Below are positions 44,730-54,869 of a stretch of DNA of 64,000 nucleotides, piece by piece (within the stretch, counting starts at the first letter, position 1; every line of letters starts with the position of its first letter). Under the pieces are notes generated by a model. The model was not told where the DNA came from and searched no databases. It saw only the letters and a list, made by a program, of their open reading frames with translations. The stretch is from Haematococcus lacustris (Eukaryota > Chlorophyta > Chlorophyceae > Chlamydomonadales > Haematococcaceae). Both the position numbers and the translations under genes were made by a program. The stretch covers positions 21,005,937 to 21,069,936 of the forward strand of contig JASKMD010000003.1 in NCBI GenBank assembly GCA_030144725.1. Direction: 5' to 3'.

Positions 44730-47700
44730 TTATGACGGCGCACCAAGGTATGCAGCCAGCTTGAGTAGATCGCTGAACACCCCCCCAGCTGTCACATCTG
44801 CTCCTGCTCCTGGACCCCGGATCACCAGCGGCTGCCTAGTGTAGCGTTTGGTGGTGAAGGCAATGATGTTGTCGGTGCCGGACAGCTGGGCAAAGGGGTG
44901 GGTCCGGGGGTAGCGGCGCAGCTCCACACAGCCCTTGCCGCCCTGCAGCAGCAGCACACATGCCACAGTGTTGGAGGTTCTTGGAAGGCCATAGATGGCC
45001 AGGAGGTCAGTTTTCAAAGGATTGCCTCATAGAGGGCAGGCATGCCACCCTTGTCACACATGTATAGGGTAAGAGTGGTGCAGGCAAGCATGGACAACCC
45101 TGGCTGTGCTGCTCTGCTGCTGCACCCACCTTGACATCTACAACGCCCACAAAGCGCAGCACCTCCCCAGAAGCCTCTGCCGCCTGCAGCCTCTGCGCCA
45201 TCTCTCCATCAAACTCAGGAATGCGAGCCATGTACTCCGCTGCTGAGGGCGAGGCACGCAGGGGCTCAGGCACCAGGGACTCCACAGGGATGTCAGACAG
45301 CTCCAGCTCTAGCCCGCACTCTCGCGCCAGGATGGCCACCTTGCGGGCGACGTCTGTGCCATTCAAGTCGTCGCGTGGGTCGGGCTCTGTGAAGCCCTTG
45401 GCCTTGGCGTCCAGCACCACCTCGCTGAAAGGCCTGCCGTCCCCAAAGGTGTTGAAGATGTAGGACAGGGTGCCGGAGAAGATGCCCTCAATGCGCTCCA
45501 CCCGGTCGCCCGTCTCCACCAAGTGCTTCAGAGTGCCCATCACAGGCAACCCCGCACCCACAGTAGCCTACAGCCACATCCAGTGTGGCATTGATGAGCC
45601 CGTGGGGTGGGGTGGGGTGGGGTGGGGTGGGGTGGGTGGGGTGGGGTGGGGTGGGGTGGGTGGGGTGGGGTGGGGTGGGGTGGGGTGGGGTGGGGTGGGG
45701 TGGGGTGGGGTGGGGTGGGGTGGGGTGGGTGGGGTAGAGCGATTGATGGCCATGTACTGGTTACAACTGTGGTGCAGCATGTGGCAAGCGCTATGTGCCA
45801 TGCATTGATGTGCCATGGGGTGGTATGGGATAGTTGTCTTGTGCGTGTCACCTTGGCAGCACTGGACTCACCACTGCTTCACCCACTGCTCTCAAATCTC
45901 ACAATATGGTCTATGCAGTGGAGTTGACCCTGGTACGCCGTCATTGCCCTGGTGCTGAGCGTGCCGAGCTGAAGCTACACCACACAAGGTAGGGAAGGTC
46001 TGACAAGGTCTGACAAGGTAGGGAAGGGGAGTATCTTGTCAGCCCAGCACATGGCAGCACTTGCCTCGTAAAAGAAATGGATGTAGGACTCCCTGCCCAG
46101 CCTCTTGACCGCTTGATACTGAGCCAAAGCTCCCGATCCCAGCTTCTTGTTGGGCGTGATGATGTGAATGCCCTGCTTCATCCAGTCCAAGTACATCCCC
46201 GCAGGCGCATCTGACGCCGTGCAGTCCACGATGGCATGGTTGGGGATGTAGGAGGAGGCCAGGAACCGGCCAAAAGCTGCCAGGTCCACTGGCTGGGCAC
46301 TACTGGCAAACTCCTGCCGCCAGTTGTCCAGGTCCACTCCCGTCTCACACAGCAGCATCTGGCTGCTGCTGGCAACACCCAGGATGCGCAGGTCTACACC
46401 AAAGTCCCGGCGCAGGGTGACCACCTGGTCCTTGAGCTGGTCCAGCAGAGCACCCCCGATGAGGCCTGGCCCCACCAGGCCGATGCCAATGGGCGTGGCA
46501 CTGAGGTAGAAGCGGGAATGCACTGCCCGCAGGGCGCGCTCACTGTCTCGCTGATCGATGAGCACTGTGATGTTGTACTCACTGCTGCCCTGGGCAATGG
46601 CCTTGATGTTGACGTTGGCCTTAGCAAGCGCACCCATCATGGTGGCTGCCACACCTTTGCGTGCCACCATGCCCTGGCCCACCGCTGCCAGCACACAGCA
46701 GTCCGTGATCTGCTGCACAGCGCTGACACGGCCAGCGCTGATGGACTCAGCGAAGCGGCGCTGCAGCACTGCGACGGCATTGTCCCCATCGGCTGCGCGC
46801 ACCGCAAAGCAGATGGACTGCTCGCTGGAGGCCTGGCTGATCATGATGACGTTGATGCCAGCATCGCGCACTGAAGAGAAGATGGCGCTGGCAATGCCCG
46901 GCACACCCACCATGCCAGTGCCCTGCAGCCAGTGCCACTCATGCCACCGTGACATGCAAGCGAGCAGCAGCAGTGGCAGCTGTCCTAGCGGCAGCAGTGG
47001 GTGGTAGGCAGTGCATGCCACTATGGGCCCAGGGTGAAGACTGGCTTCATCGGGGGGGTGCTGGGCTGTCTTGGCAGGCGTAGCTCAGGGCTCCCTCACC
47101 CTAGCTGGACAACTTGCAAAAGCATGGTAGAAAGAGCTAACCTCTGTGCTTTACCACTGCTGTGCTCCTTCAACCCATCCCTGTGGGCTGCAGCAGCACT
47201 GCTTGTGCCAAGCTCTGCCTCTGCAACAGTGTGCACATGCTAGGGGCGTCATCGAGCACCACCCTTCCCACCTCCACGTTGATGAGCGTAACGTTGTCAA
47301 TGGTGGCAAAGCCCTTGATGGTCACCTTGCCCTGGTACACCTCCACATCAGATGCCAGGTCGCTGACGCGGGTCCCTGCGCCAAGTACACAACAAGTACA
47401 AGCCATGGGCCATAGTATGTGTTGCAGCGCCCTGCTCTACCTATACTTGCACCATTGCGCGCCCTGCATATCATGCATGGCAGCAGGTATTGGCTGGTCA
47501 CTGCTCTTCAGGTGGAATGCTTGCCAACTGTGAGGCAACATGGCCAGCGGTAACTGATGATGGCAACTTCACATTACCGCAGCTGCCAGCCTGGAGTGGC
47601 TGTGCTTGAAATGAAGAGGGTTTATACAAGTGCATTGACAGGGAGGCTAGTGGTGTAGCAGCACTGATGCCAACTAAAGTCATTCACCTGGTGCCGTGAG

Positions 47701-49458
47701 GTTGAAGAAGTTGCGGATGGTGATGGGTATCTGGTACTTCATGGCGGGAAGGGTCGTGCGCGGGTGCAGCACGTTGGCACCAAAGTAGCTGAGCTCCCAT
47801 GCCTCATGGTAGGTCATGCTGGGCAAGCACACTGCCTCTGGCACCTTGCGCGGGTCAGCGCTGTACACACCGTCCACATCTGTCCAGATGGTGATGTGGC
47901 CGCTGCGGAATAGCGCGCCCATGATGGTGGCTGAGAAGTCAGAGCCATTGCGCTTCAATGTGGTGGCCTGCCCCTGCAAGGCCACGTGGTGCCGTGCATG
48001 ACAGTGTACTGCTGTGTGGAAGTGGCATTGGGACTGGATTGGCACTGGGGTTAGATTGGCATTGGGAGTGGCATTGGGAGTGGGAGTGCGCCATAACATC
48101 AATCCACGTGTCAGAAGGGGCTTGGCTAAGACCAGCCGCAAGCCAGGTCAACCCTAGTCCTAACTAGGCGCCATGGCTTAAGCAAGCTTGCTGGCAAGCA
48201 AGCATGTGTTGCCCATGCACGCTGCCAACGCATCTGCAAGATCCGGGTGGGGCTGGAGTGCAACCTGACAGCTGTGCTGCTGCTGTGAGCTTGCACACAT
48301 GTCTTGGCTGTTAAGGATCAGGGGCAGCAAGTTGCCACCAACCAGGTCACCTGCTTGTTCTTTGCAATGAAGCCTGTGGCCACGATGATGCGGTGCTGGC
48401 CATGGCGTGCAAACCAGGTGTCCAGGCGCTGGTTGCTGTCCTCCTCCATAAGGTCCACCCCGGTGCCATCACTGGTGGGTGACACCACCAGAACGTCTCG
48501 AGTGTCCATGAATCTGAGCGGCAAAGCAGACGCGGCCAGCGATGTGCACTTACAACTGGTTATTGCTGCCACGCAGCAAAAGTCTCGACTCAATAAAAGA
48601 AGGCTAGGTATAGCCCCATAGAAGGGCGGTTGCTGTTTACCTGTGAGCACTTACTGGACATCAGCACCTAGCTGCTGACAACACAAAGCGAAGAGCTGGG
48701 CACTCCACAGTTCGCCATGCCCAACAACGTAGTCTGAGAATGCTTCTGTGGACATGCCAGCTGCACCCAGGTACAGCACGAAGAGCTAGGGTGAGCTGCT
48801 GGGATCTCATGACTGTCAGCTACCTGCCACCTGAGTGCTTATCTTCCCTCTTAACCTTACCAATGCTCATTGCCTGCAGCATGGCTTTCAGGTTGGCAAT
48901 GTCATCCAGCAGCCTGGACACGAAGCTCGTCAGCTGAGTGCTGGGGCCCAGGAGCAGCTTTGCAGCCTCGACATGCTTGTCTTGCAATGCCGCGAGGTCA
49001 AGAAGGAAGGATGCGTCTGATGCGGCTGCACGCTTGATCATGTTTAGCAGAAGGTCCGTAACTTTGAGCGGAGATGTGGGGTGGCTCCCCATCGCCGACA
49101 CCACCACCACCTTGCCGCTCCCTTCTTCACCAATGACATACTGCGCTGCTGAGCGCACACGCTCTGCTGTGGCCATACAGGTACCGCCAAACTTGTGCAC
49201 CTGCCAGTGGCAGCCACGCTGCAACGAGGCCTCCGCACTGGGGGAAGTTGGACCGAGGGCCAGTGAGTCCGCCAAAGCTGCACATCGGCGTCTCGACCGC
49301 CGGGCTTGCGGCTGCCACGCTGCCAAAGAGCAGGGTGTGCTTGGCCATCCGCTATTGGCTGGCAGCCTCAGCAAGTGGTGGCCTCGCTCAACAGCTGGCA
49401 AACGGTTAACACGCCCAAGGCGACGGCCTGGCGTGCTGAGCTCCGTCTGGACTAGCAT
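44730..49458 (-). CDS. Bifunctional aspartokinase-homoserine dehydrogenase, 921 aa, 8 exons
   Basis: The enzyme phosphorylates aspartate and reduces aspartate semialdehyde to homoserine, the first and third steps towards threonine, methionine and isoleucine; in plants and algae it acts in the plastid. Exons (minus): 49458-48861, 48760-48655, 48513-48351, 47973-47688, 47375-47272, 46922-46065, 45567-45130, 44942-44730; phases agree and total 2,766 bases. Residues 1 to about 85 are Arg/Ser/Ala-rich, like a chloroplast transit peptide. The kinase starts at VHKFGGTCMAT, with NGSDFSATIMGALF and TDVDGVYSADPRKV. Two ACT regulatory modules follow (VTIKGFATIDNVTLINVEGTGMVGVPG; INVIMISQASSEQSICF), which fits threonine feedback. 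The dehydrogenase has GLVGPGLIGGAL for NADPH binding, TPNKKL, FYEATVGAGLPV and GTLSYIFNTF. Length matches plant enzymes (about 910-920). Intron 6 has a GC donor. The ATG chosen is the first in frame. Confidence 0.97.
45601..45736 (+). repeat. (GGGGT)n minisatellite in AK-HSDH intron 6
   Basis: About 27 GGGGT pentamers, interrupted four times by GGGT. They lie some 35 bases past the exon 7 acceptor on the + map, so inside the intron close to its 3' end. Confidence 0.95.
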
Positions 49459-50255
49459 GGAAGGCACCAATGCACAGTACGAGCCGACCTAATTTTTTAG
49501 TTCGTTCATGCATGTAACATTGTGCGCATGTGCGGGGAGAGCAGGGCTATGGAATACGGGTTACGGATTACGGTAAGAACTGCGAGTAAGAGCTGCGAGT
49601 AAGAACATTGCGCACTCGCTCCGTTGCCTAGCTGCAACAATGAGCGTTGCTGCAAACCCGGCCCCCGGTCTAGCCAGGGCGAAATCTAGGCTGAAACCCC
49701 AACCTACTGCTCGTTCTGGCATAAGGTATGCACTGGAACAGGTCACAACTCAATGCATGCAGTGAGTGCACAATGGCAGGGAATGCCAACCATCACACAC
49801 TATGTAGTGTGAAGGGCCACGGACGTGATATTCACGTACGAAACAAGTAGGAATGTTTGATGACGGTCGCAGCAATGCCCTGCCATGAAATCATGTGACT
49901 GAAAACATGCAGGCAATCACGACCAAGTTATAACCAAAGATTGCAATGCCGTGAACTATGCCGTTGCCCTACTCATCACATGCAACACTGCCTCTTTACG
50001 CTGTGCGGGTACATGCCAACGTTCGCACATCCCAACAACGGGCAAGATGTGCAGCTCGAGGGCGCATTGGTCAAGTTGGACCGTTGCTGTTACGTGGCAA
50101 TGCGCCTGGCCGATATGCCATTACACTCAGGCAAATTAGTAACAGTATTTTTGAGATTGAGAGCCTCGGACTTGGTACATAGTCAATTGAAGGCATTGTA
50201 AGATTGGGGGTTGAAACTAAAATTAGTGATTTTGCGCGGTTGGTGAGATACGGCC
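49459..50255. other. AK-HSDH upstream region, no gene seen
   Basis: The AK-HSDH promoter should lie here. Small direct repeats of AAGAACTGCGAGTAAGAGCTGCGAG occur near 49574-49605. Short open frames at 49941-50201 (+) have no domain. Confidence 0.4.
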
Positions 50256-50570
50256 ATGCTACAGTACTGTAGGTGCCTACAGTACTGTCGGGGTACCTCG
50301 CGAGTACACGAACAGTACTGTAGACACCTACAGTACTGTAGGCACCTACAGTACTGTAGGTGTCTACAGTACTGTCGGGGTACCTCGAGAGACCACTTAC
50401 ATTACATCTACAGTACTGTAGACAACTACAGTACTGTAGGTGTCTACAGTACCTCGAGGTACCTCGAGGTACCTCGAGAGACCATTTACAGTACTGTAGG
50501 TACCTACAGTACTGTGGACATCTACAGTACTGTAGACATCTACAGTACTGTAGACATCTGGTCACCCCGG
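50256..50570. repeat. Array of CTACAGTACTGTAG palindromes
   Basis: About a dozen copies of the perfect palindrome ACAGTACTGT are spaced mostly 17-19 bases apart. They are interleaved with GGTACCTCGAG-type palindromes and short variable spacers such as GACATCT and GGTGCC. Because every unit is self-complementary, both strands read the same. The array can fold into many alternative hairpins. A related CAGTACTG occurs alone near 50820. Confidence 0.9.
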
Positions 50571-50991
50571 CCATTGGCCATGCCAATCCGTGACAGGCCT
50601 GCGCATCGCACCACGCCCTAGTGGAGGATAGCGAAGGCTATCGCGGTAACTCGCGCGCGCTATAACTCGCGTTTTAGGCTGAAGCCTTGTCCCAGTACAC
50701 CGCCCGCCACCAGGTCGAAACTTGAGATAGCGCAAACAAGCAGCGACCCACCTACAAGAGCAGGGTGGCGAGGCGCTCCGTGGCATCCGTAGCAAAGTTC
50801 GCACCATGGAGGCAGCCTCGCAGTACTGCGGAGTAGGCCATCGCAGTGCGCCATGCTACCGAGCCATGTCATTACACCACGAGACTTTCAATGTGCGGTG
50901 ACCGGTCATAGGCCGGGTTTGACTCCCAGGAGCCTAGACATCGCCCAAGGCTTTATAACCGCACTCAGGGATTACGTTGGCCGTGCAAAGG
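50571..50991. other. Flank of the minus-strand LINE, no gene seen
   Basis: Probably the 3' UTR side of the minus-strand LINE plus unknown sequence. No coding evidence. A tRNA-like B-box word (GGTTTGACTCCC, 50927-50938) has no fitting A box. Confidence 0.35.
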
Positions 50992-51005
50992 CACGTTACA
51001 CTGGG
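50992..51005 (+). repeat. Left 14-bp target site duplication of SINE-like element
   Basis: CACGTTACACTGGG, repeated exactly at 51608-51621. Confidence 0.85.
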
Positions 51006-51608
51006 GGCTGGCGGTGAGGCACCTCCACGCGGTGGCCCTAGTAACAATCCGCGTTGACTTCGGTCGCACGGATTGGCTAAGCTACCTCACCACCGCACCC
51101 AGCGGTATATAAATTGGGATGCAACGGGAAAGCCTTCCCATGCTTGAACGGGCACCGCTTTGTCCAGCGGAATACAAATGAGGTCCGGGTGCCGCACACG
51201 ACCGCTGCGGGTCACCGAGTTGTTGTGGAGTTGCTGGCGTCGTCAAGGAGGGAGCAGAGCTACCTCAACGCGGGACGTTGGCTGACAGCTGAAGTTTGGA
51301 CTTTTGGAGCCTGAACTTCAGCTTTTAGTGCGACATCTGGCGGACAAGGCTGGAATTGCTCTCGTCAACGAGGAGAAGAGATAAGGCCAGCTGCCGAGTG
51401 CACTAGTCTTTGCTCCTCTCATGCCTCTTTGTTTGCCTTGGGTGCTAGCTGTGGTCTGTGGCTACAGCTAGGGCAGCTTGGTGGGGACATGTCCAGCCTA
51501 TGTCCAACGTTTGGAGGTGGGAGCAGGCCGCGCCACAGGCGGAAGCTCCTCCCCTAATGCACGCCGGTTTGTACCGGAGTAGTTTTCTTTCTTCTTCTTT
51601 CTTTCTTC
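51006..51608 (+). mobile_element. SINE-like non-autonomous retroelement, about 603 bp
   Basis: The insertion is bounded by a perfect 14-bp target duplication, a strong mark of target-primed reverse transcription. It begins GGCTGGCGGTGAGGCACC and ends in a TTTC/TTC microsatellite (about 51583-51607). It has no convincing coding frame. Its last 66 bases before the tail (51516-51581) match the 3' end of the plus-strand LINE fragment at 54321-54387. The first 100 bases can fold back: GCTGGCGGTGAGGCA near the start pairs with CTCACCACCGCACCCAGC near 51087. It landed at the stop codon of the older minus-strand LINE, whose TAA lies within the duplicated target. I cannot tell whether its head derives from an RNA gene. 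Confidence 0.8.
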
Positions 51609-51621
51609 ACGTTACACTGGG
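51608..51621 (+). repeat. Right 14-bp target site duplication of SINE-like element
   Basis: CACGTTACACTGGG, identical to 50992-51005. Confidence 0.85.
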
Positions 51622-53172
51622 TAAGCCTTTGCCAGCATGGCCGTGCTGGTGACCCCCAGGTCGGGAAGCCCCACCCCTGCCTCCCCCCGGGGCATCACGC
51701 AGATGGCCTTGCTAGGGTAGAGGCGGCTGGTGTTGGGGCTGCGCTCCTGGGGCAGGTCTACGGCTGCCACAAAGCGGTTGACAGCCAAGGCCATGGCTTG
51801 CGCCAGAGGAGCGGAGGGTTGCACAAAAGCCATTTGGTAGATGGACTTGGAGGCCAGGCACTGCTGTGCCACCTGCACCCTTCCCAGGAGGTTGAGGCCT
51901 TGGGGCCGCCAAGGAAGGGAGGCTGCCATCATGGCCGCCGCCGCCTCACCAAAGGCGGCCTCGCTGGTGGCAGCGTAGGAGGCCGCCCCAAGAGGGGACC
52001 CCAGGTGGCGCACTGGCACTCTCGCTCGGACGGCGCGGAACAGGCCCAAGGCCTCCACTACCACCTTCCCGTCTCTGACCCGATCGAGCACCACAATGGT
52101 GAGGTCGTCTGCATACTCCTTGGAGGGGAGCGCGGGGGTCAGGGCGGCCCTGTGCATGGCCAGAGGGCTGGAGGGGATGGTGGGGGTGCTGATGCGGCCT
52201 GCCAGCTGGAGCGAGCTGATGTAGCTCACCAGCGGCTGGAGCACGATGCACCAGTAGAGCGGGGAGGCCCTGCTACCCTGCAACAGCCCCGATGCCAGGG
52301 GGAAGCTGTCGGTGAGGTGGCCGTTGACCAACACTCGGCTCGTGACACCCCGGTGCAACAGCTGAGCCCAACGCACATGCCCCTCCCGGCAAAACCCCAT
52401 GGCCTCCATTGCGTCCTGGAGCAAGCCCCAAAACACGTTGTCATAGGCCCCGCCGGGTCCAGCAACAACAACCTGGCTGGGCTGCCCCGCTGCTGCAGGT
52501 ACTCCAGCAGGCCCAGGTGGAACTGCACGCTGTCGCTGATGTCCCTGCCTAGGATGAAGGCCAATTGAGAGGGGGACACCAGCAGGTCCAAGGGCAGTTG
52601 CAACCGGTCCTCTACTGCCCTGGCCACCAGGCGCACGTCGCAGTTGAGGAGCGTGATGGGGCGGTATCCGGCCACTTGGTCCCTCGGCTTGCCAGCCTTG
52701 GGCACGAGGGTGATGATACCTGTCAGGAACTCAATCAGAGGGGCAGGGTCAGCGGTGTCTGCTAGGGCCTCTTACAACATAGCCCGCAGCTTCCGCCCCA
52801 GCTCCACCCACAGCAAGTCATAGACCTCCATGGGCAGCCCATCTAGCCCCGGGGCCTTGCTGTGCGCGCAGCCCTGCAGAGCCCGGCCCAGCTCCGCCTC
52901 TGACAACATAGGGCTGCCATTGGGGCCCTCGGCGGCCCTGGCCTGGGTGGGGGTGAGGTGGGAGGTGAGGCTGCCTAGCAGCGTGGCGTGCGCAACTGTG
53001 TCCACCGGCTAGGCTGCGTAGACTCCGGTGGGTTCGGCTACTTAGTAGTGCTGCTGGAAAGCCCTGCACGCTGCCTTCACCCCAGCCGGCGTGGTGAGGT
53101 CTGCTGGCTGACCTGGCTGGCCGGGGAGCTGGAGAGAGGAAATGAGGGTGGGGGTGTGCGCGGGCTGATCGC
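51614..53172 (-). pseudogene. Broken LINE reverse transcriptase, minus strand
   Basis: Recognisable RT parts in order on the minus strand: AFQQHY near 53045, SKAPGLDGLPMEVYDLLW near 52850, VAGYRPITLLNCDVRLVARA, FILGRDISDSVQF, LLLDPAG then AYDNVFWGLL (motif A), ASGLLQGSRASPLYW at the motif B position (usual RQGCPLSPLLF lost or divergent), and EYADDLTIVVLD (motif C). A stop codon near 52770 and a frameshift near 52440-52455 interrupt it, with more stops before 53005. The endonuclease half is missing; the element is cut at the (CCCCCG)n tract. The segment round YISSLQLAGRISTPTIPSS is clearly related to the plus-strand tandem units at 54.5-61.2 kb, so both derive from one LINE family. The coding end MLAKAYPV coincides with the SINE insertion site. 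Confidence 0.85.
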
Positions 53173-53183
53173 GATGGTAGAAG

Positions 53184-53413
53184 CCCCGCCCCCGCCCCCG
53201 CCCCCGCCCCCGCCCCCGCCCCCGCCCCCGCCCCCGCCCCCGCCCCCGCCCCCGCCCCCGCCCCCGCCCCCGCCCCCGCCCCCGCCCCCGCCCCCGCCCC
53301 CGCCCCCGCCCCCGCCCCCGCCCCCGCCCCCGCCCCCGCCCCCGCCCCCGCCCCCGCCCCCGCCCCCGCCCCCGCCCCCGCCCCCGCCCCCGCCCCCGCC
53401 CCCGCCCCCGCCC
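53184..53413 (+). repeat. (CCCCCG)n hexanucleotide repeat
   Basis: About 38 near-perfect units between two LINE fragments of opposite strand. Each reading frame gives long proline, glycine, Gly-Arg or Gly-Ala frames; none is a gene. Confidence 0.95.
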
Positions 53414-53469
53414 ACCGACGGCGAAAACCTCGCCCACTGCCGGACTGCTGACACAGCGTACGAGCACAC

Positions 53470-54405
53470 AACAAGCACAAGCTAGGTCTCGCCAACCAAG
53501 ACAGCATTTACTACCAAATGACCCAAGATATCACCAAAGCCGCGGCAAAAGGAGCGGGCGAAAGAGTGATGACCGATGCGACCATCTCCATCCCCGCGCA
53601 AAGGACCGCCCTACTCTACCGTACCGGAGGACTATACAACCAAAAACCAGCTATGCGCTGGAAGCAGGCGACAGACGACCGCTGCCCCCTCTGTGGGGAG
53701 GCCGACAGTGCCACACACCTGCTCTCGGGCTGCAGCGAGACCCTGCCACTCGTGCAAGAAAGGCACAACGGAGCTGGCCGCCTCATAGCCAAAGCCATCA
53801 GCAAAGGAACCCTGGGCGGATGCATCCGGTTTGCGTACACCGGCAGCTGGGAGAAGGGCGCTAGAGAAAACCTTGACCTCCCTAACGACACACTACACAC
53901 CACGCTACGGGCACTCGGCATGAAACCAACAGCGACCAAGATCACTACCAGACCGGACATTATCATATTGACGCCTCAAAAGAAGACGGGCAAATGCGGC
54001 AAAGCCACTAAACGGATCACCATCATAGAGGCCCTACAAGGCCCTGAACCAACACACAAAACTGGCACACACCATGCGCAAGATAGGCCACATGCTTGAG
54101 ATCAGACCAATCCTACTGGGTACAAGCGGTATTACCTATGAAACACACACACGTCAACACCTCATAGCCCTATTGGTCACTGAAACCAACGCCACAAAGC
54201 TACTAAACAAGCTCACGAGACATGCGGCAGAAGCAGCCCACACCATTGCCAAAACAAGCTATAGACTTGGAGCTACTAGAAAGGGGGGGGGTAAGGGGGT
54301 CGGTTACTTCTCGAGCTTGATGGTGGGAGCAGGCCGCGCCCCAGGCGGCTGCTCCTCCCTTAATGCACGCCGGTGAATACCGGCGTATTCTTCTTCTTCT
54401 TCTTC
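53470..54405 (+). mobile_element. 5'-truncated LINE fragment with 3' tail
   Basis: Only the C-terminal part of a LINE polyprotein plus its 3' end is present. It finishes at a structured GCACGCCGGTGAATACCGGC hairpin and a TTC repeat tail (54388-54405). Its upstream end adjoins the (CCCCCG)n tract; the exact left junction and any target duplication are not visible. The family differs from the LINE at 0.5-4.0 kb. Confidence 0.75.
53518..54376 (+). pseudogene. LINE polyprotein C-terminus with zinc knuckle, one frameshift
   Basis: The frame from 53518 holds MRWKQATDDRCPLCGEADSATHLLSGC, the C-x2-C-x8-H-x4-C knuckle that follows RT in many LINEs. After it come RPDIIILTP and ITIIEA, which resemble the post-knuckle segment of these proteins. 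It shifts frame near 54060 and continues as MRKIGHMLEIRPILLG to about 54340. The RT domain itself is absent. Confidence 0.75.
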
Positions 54406-54518
54406 TTCGCCAGGGTGCGCTTACACCAACTCTAACGCGTCAGTGCCCACCCCCTTTACCCACCCAGTGGGGGCCTGTGGCCTGCGCTGTGAGGAGTGCG
54501 CCCCTCCCGGGCAGAGGG
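54406..54518. other. Junction between LINE fragment and tandem array
   Basis: Unique-looking sequence of about 110 bp, not found in the later units. The first array unit begins abruptly after it. Confidence 0.5.
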
Positions 54519-54869
54519 TGAACCGGAGGTGACAGCGGCGGCTGATGGGGCCCTGAGGGAGCTGGAACTTAGTTGGGAGGCCAGCGCGCAGCAGGTAGCA
54601 TGCCAGGGGGCAGCGGGGGAGCGGGAACAGCAAGGCAGGGATGCGGAGGAGCGGCCCCCCGAGGAGGTGCAAGGCAGCCAGCCGCCTCGCTGGCTGGACG
54701 CCTCCGCCAGGGCGCACCAGCGGCCTTTGCCGCAGGAGAGGGCGGCCGAGCAGGCTGAGCAACAGCTAAAGGCCCAGCAGCGGCGTGAGGGCAGGCGGCC
54801 AGTTGTCCAGCCAGCCCCCCAGGCCGACACTGTGGACCAGCTGGCTGTGGGTGTTCAGGCGGGCCAGCC

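Noticed and set aside
46236..46874. 212-codon plus-strand frame
   Set aside because: Antisense shadow of AK-HSDH exon 6.
50256..50570. CRISPR array
   Set aside because: Repeats are short palindromes at about 18-bp spacing with no unique spacers of normal length, in a nuclear eukaryotic context.
50920..50945. tRNA B-box-like GGTTTGACTCCC
   Set aside because: No matching A box or acceptor stem upstream.
53042..53507. Long poly-Pro, poly-Gly, Gly-Arg and Gly-Ala open frames
   Set aside because: They come from the (CCCCCG)n repeat, which is open in all frames; there is no domain on either side in frame.
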